Below are positions 61,131-64,000 of a stretch of DNA of 64,000 bases, piece after piece. Position numbers and translations under genes: made by a program. Origin of the DNA: Croceibacterium_A sp035626815 (GTDB lineage Bacteria; Pseudomonadota; Alphaproteobacteria; Sphingomonadales; Sphingomonadaceae); NCBI GenBank assembly GCA_035626815.1, contig DASPMY010000038.1, forward strand, positions 118,055-182,054, read 5' to 3'. Every line of letters starts with the position of its first letter. Position 1 is the stretch's first letter. The notes below the pieces were generated by a model. The model was not told the origin of the DNA. It did not search any database and saw nothing but the letters and a program-made list of their open reading frames with translations.

Positions 61131-63938
61131 ATGAAGCTCAAGACGCTCGGCGTCGTATCGTCGCTCGCGATCATGGCCAGCCTGGCAACGCCTGCTTACG
61201 CGCAGGACGATCCCGCACCCGGCGCGGCCGAGGCCAACGAGGACGGGCGGACGAACGTCATCACGGTCACCGCCGAGTTCCGCGAGGCCAACCTGCAGGA
61301 CACCCCGATCGCGATCACCGCGGTCAATTCCGAGATGCTCGAGGCGCGCGGCCAGACCGACATCTCGCAAGTCGCCGCGCAGGCGCCGAACGTCTCGCTG
61401 ACGCCGCAGCCGCAGAACGGCGGCACCGGCCTCATTGCCTACATCCGCGGCGTCGGCCAGACCGACTTCAACTACGCGATGGATCCGGGCGTCGGCATCT
61501 ACATCGACGACGTGTTCATCCCGACGCTGTCGAGCTCGCTGCTCGAGCTGATGGACCTCGACCGCATCGAGATCCTGCGCGGGCCGCAAGGCACGCTGGC
61601 GGGCAAGAACTCGATCGGCGGCGCGATCAAGCTGTTCGCCGCCAAGCCCCGCGGCGACGGCACCGGCTCGCTGCGCGTCGGCTACGGCTCGTTCGACCGG
61701 CTCGACTTGCGCGGCATGGCCGACTTCCGCGTGACCGATACCCTGGCCGCGCGCATCTCGGGCGTGTTCAAGGCCCGCGACGGCTATCTCGACCTGCTCG
61801 ACTACGGGGTGACGCACCCCAACGACGTCGTCCCGTCGAACAACGCGCGCGGCGCCTATGGCGTCGTCGGCACGCAAGGCGGGCAATCGCTTGGCGCCGG
61901 ACGCATCGCGCTGCGCTGGGAGCCGACCTCGACGATCGAGATCAACCTCTCGGGCGACTACACCCACGAGCGCTCCGAGCCGCAGCCGACCGTGCTACTC
62001 GCCGCCGGCCGGCCGCAGAGCGCGACCAATCCGGTGTTCACCCCGTCGGCCTCGCCGGGCGACGCCAATGCCTTCCCGGCCCAGGGCGCCGGGCCGGGCC
62101 AGCCGCCGTGGCTTCCCGGCACCGACGGGAGCGCGGTGCCGTTCGACTGCCGCTTCGTACCCGCCGGGCCGTACAGCTGCGATTCGCTGAGCACGGCCGC
62201 CTACAGCGGCGACCGGCGCTTCATCAGCTACGCCAACTTCCTCGACGGGACCGCGCCGACCCAGCAATCGCCGTACAAGCCGTACGCCGCGCTGCAGAAC
62301 CAGGACTTCAACGGCTGGGGCATCCACGCCAACGTCGCCGTCGACCTGACCGACAACCTGCAGCTGTACTACATCGGCTCGTGGCGCGAATACACGACCA
62401 AGTTCGGCCAGGACCAGGATGCCTCGCCGGTGCCGATCGCCCAGCTCGACAACCGCCTCGACCACCGCGCGTGGAGCCAGGAGCTGCGCCTGAACGGCGA
62501 GTTCGGCGACGGGCTGCTCGAGTACACTCTCGGCGGGTTCTACATGGACCAGGACGGCAGCTACACCGCGCGCGTCGACCTGAACTACGCCGGCATCGAC
62601 TTCATCCACGGTCCCGACACGACGCCGTCGACCTCGAAGGCGCTGTTCGCCACCGCCACGCTGCACCCGACCGACGCGTGGTCGATCTCGGGCGGCCTGC
62701 GCCGCTCGTGGGACGAGAAGACCTACACCTACTTCCGCTCGAATCCGGACGGCACCGTGCCGTTCCGCGAAGCCGACAACCTGTTCATTCCGGGCGTGCC
62801 GGCGTGCGAGTTCTTCCTCGGCGCGCCGGTGGCCGGGCCGACGGGCATCGGCAACACGCCGAACTGCCTGCTGACCGGCATCTTCGATCTCGAGGGCGCG
62901 TTCAAGGGCAAGCGGTGGGATTGGCGCCTGGTCACCGACTACCGCTTCTCCGACGAGTTCCTCGCCTACGCCTCGGTCGCCACCGGCTACAAGGGCGGCG
63001 GCATCAACCCGCGGCCGTTCTTCGGCCCGTCGGCCGGCGTCTGCCCGCCGTTCTCGTTCAATCCGGACGGGACGGTGATCCCGGCCGCGCCGTGCAACCA
63101 GATCCTGCCGTTCAACCCGGAAACGCTGATCACCTACGAGCTCGGCTTCAAGAGCGACTTCTTCGATCGCCGCGTGCGGCTGAACGGGGCGGTGTTCTAC
63201 AACGATTACCAGGACATCATCTTCATCCTGTCGGCCTGCCCGTCGTCGCCGTGCATTCGCCCGACCAACGTCGGCGAGGCGAAAGTGAAGGGCTTCGAGC
63301 TCGAAACGACGGTCTATCCGGTGGACGGCCTGTCGATCGACGGCTCGGTCAGCTACATCGACGTCGAATACGATGCAGCGTCGGTCGCTCCGGCCGGCCT
63401 CAACGGCTCCGAGACCTTCCCCTACACGCCCGACTGGACCTACAGCTTCGGCATCCAGTACGATCACGACATCGGGCCGGGCACGATCGGCGCCCGCTTC
63501 GACGGGTCGTATCGCTCGGCGATCTTCACCGACACGACGAACAGCCCGTGGAGCCGCATCAACGGGCGCTTCCTCGGCAATGCGCGGCTCCAGTACACGA
63601 CCGCCGACGAGGACTGGCGCCTCGCGCTCGAGGTGCAGAACGTGTTCGACAAGTATCACTTCCTCAGCATCAGCGACATCACCCGGTCGCTGGGCGCGGT
63701 CACCGCGGTGCCGGGATTGCCGCGGACGTGGATGCTGTCGGTGACGCGCAACTTCGGCCCGTCGCAGAGCGCCGCCGCGCCGGCGGCGTTCGTCCCGCCG
63801 CCCGAGCCGGTGGCGACCTACAAGCAGTGCCTCAACGGCTCGGTCGTGGCGATGGACGCGGCCTGCCCGCCGGCGCCGACCCCGCAGCCGGCGGTGCCGC
63901 CGGCGCCGGTGGTCGAGCCGTCGGGCGAGAACGGCTGA
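61131..63938 (+). CDS. TonB-dependent receptor
   Basis: 935 residues. Signal peptide residues 1-25 (ATPAYAQ). TonB-box-like NVITVTAEFRE is near residue 38, followed by the plug domain (LQDTPIAITAVNSEMLEARG, GVGIYIDDVFI, RIEILRGPQGTLAGKNSIGG) and a 22-strand barrel (e.g. LAYASVATGYKGGGINPRP). The barrel ends WMLSVTRNFG, and is then extended by about 50 residues rich in Pro/Ala with two cysteines (YKQCLNGSVVAMDAACP). This is the class that in sphingomonads imports organic compounds, and it probably serves the MFS and monooxygenase genes next to it. Confidence 0.96.
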   Translation: MKLKTLGVVSSLAIMASLATPAYAQDDPAPGAAEANEDGRTNVITVTAEFREANLQDTPIAITAVNSEMLEARGQTDISQVAAQAPNVSLTPQPQNGGTGLIAYIRGVGQTDFNYAMDPGVGIYIDDVFIPTLSSSLLELMDLDRIEILRGPQGTLAGKNSIGGAIKLFAAKPRGDGTGSLRVGYGSFDRLDLRGMADFRVTDTLAARISGVFKARDGYLDLLDYGVTHPNDVVPSNNARGAYGVVGTQGGQSLGAGRIALRWEPTSTIEINLSGDYTHERSEPQPTVLLAAGRPQSATNPVFTPSASPGDANAFPAQGAGPGQPPWLPGTDGSAVPFDCRFVPAGPYSCDSLSTAAYSGDRRFISYANFLDGTAPTQQSPYKPYAALQNQDFNGWGIHANVAVDLTDNLQLYYIGSWREYTTKFGQDQDASPVPIAQLDNRLDHRAWSQELRLNGEFGDGLLEYTLGGFYMDQDGSYTARVDLNYAGIDFIHGPDTTPSTSKALFATATLHPTDAWSISGGLRRSWDEKTYTYFRSNPDGTVPFREADNLFIPGVPACEFFLGAPVAGPTGIGNTPNCLLTGIFDLEGAFKGKRWDWRLVTDYRFSDEFLAYASVATGYKGGGINPRPFFGPSAGVCPPFSFNPDGTVIPAAPCNQILPFNPETLITYELGFKSDFFDRRVRLNGAVFYNDYQDIIFILSACPSSPCIRPTNVGEAKVKGFELETTVYPVDGLSIDGSVSYIDVEYDAASVAPAGLNGSETFPYTPDWTYSFGIQYDHDIGPGTIGARFDGSYRSAIFTDTTNSPWSRINGRFLGNARLQYTTADEDWRLALEVQNVFDKYHFLSISDITRSLGAVTAVPGLPRTWMLSVTRNFGPSQSAAAPAAFVPPPEPVATYKQCLNGSVVAMDAACPPAPTPQPAVPPAPVVEPSGENG

Positions 63939-63959
63939 CGCCGGCCATTCGGCCAACGA

Positions 63960-63990
63960 GGGCGGCGCGAGCGATCGCGCCGCCCTTTTT
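63960..63990 (+). terminator. Rho-independent terminator after the TonB receptor
   Basis: A perfect 11-bp stem, GGGCGGCGCGA with TCGCGCCGCCC, around a GCGA tetraloop, followed by TTTTT. Confidence 0.92.
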
Positions 63991-64000
63991 CCTGGCTCTC

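Noticed and set aside
1..64000. CRISPR arrays, insertion sequences or prophage genes
   Set aside because: No regularly spaced direct repeats, transposase, integrase or phage structural genes were seen.

Overview
The window is high-GC, gene-dense DNA, almost certainly from an alphaproteobacterium of the order Sphingomonadales (Sphingomonas, Novosphingobium or a relative). Pointers are the order DUF3576 lipoprotein-leuS-lptE-holA, the 1571-residue NAD-type glutamate dehydrogenase, the GtrA / flavoprotein / membrane-protein operon, a large TonB-dependent receptor next to catabolic oxidoreductases, and many short palindromic intergenic repeats. About 58 protein genes, one tRNA-Leu(TAA), three good hairpin terminators and eleven repeat copies or arms from five families are supported.

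Region by region. 1-4.5 kb: the 3' part of glnE, a one-Cys Bcp peroxiredoxin and a DUF455 ferritin-like protein with overlapping ends, then an M23 peptidase. 4.5-17.5 kb: accessory catabolism, with a substrate-binding-like protein, a hydroxyisobutyrate-dehydrogenase-type enzyme, two metallo-beta-lactamase-fold hydrolases, a cytochrome P450, a GMC oxidoreductase, a citryl-CoA-lyase-like enzyme, a CaiB/BaiF CoA transferase, a VOC protein and two MetE-like proteins. These are interspersed with repeats, a DUF559 endonuclease-like gene and a SUKH immunity-like gene. 17.5-24 kb: a membrane protein, the tRNA, a small double-glycine-leader-like peptide, a tandem PilZ protein, a three-gene membrane glycan-type operon and MsrB. 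24-36 kb: an ABC exporter whose ATPase gene is frameshifted, queG, a ferredoxin-reductase-type flavoprotein, NAD-GDH, an LLM oxidoreductase, a TPR protein and an alpha/beta hydrolase. 36-47.8 kb: envelope and housekeeping genes, including a polyprenyl-phosphate sugar transferase, holA, lptE, leuS, an acetoacetyl-CoA reductase, galU, an EptA-like sulfatase-fold protein and a C4 zinc-finger protein.

47.8-64 kb is a second, larger accessory block that looks like an uptake-and-degradation cluster. It holds two SDRs, a phytoene-desaturase-like flavoprotein, two beta-lactamase-fold serine hydrolases, two NTF2-like proteins, a carboxymuconolactone-decarboxylase-family protein, two FAD monooxygenases, a CmcJ/NvfI-like oxygenase, an exported alpha/beta hydrolase, an MFS transporter and a TonB-dependent receptor. 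A plausible reading is import by the receptor and MFS protein, oxygenation by the monooxygenases, hydrolysis by the hydrolases, then SDR, NTF2 and CMD steps. The substrate cannot be read from sequence.

The most unusual structure is at 9.47-9.94 kb. A DUF559 (Vsr-like) nuclease gene lies between two inverted copies of a 22-bp palindrome with conserved flanks, so that both ends of its reading frame are encoded by the repeat. The same two arms occur without any gene at 50392-50487. This resembles a repeat family with an associated endonuclease.
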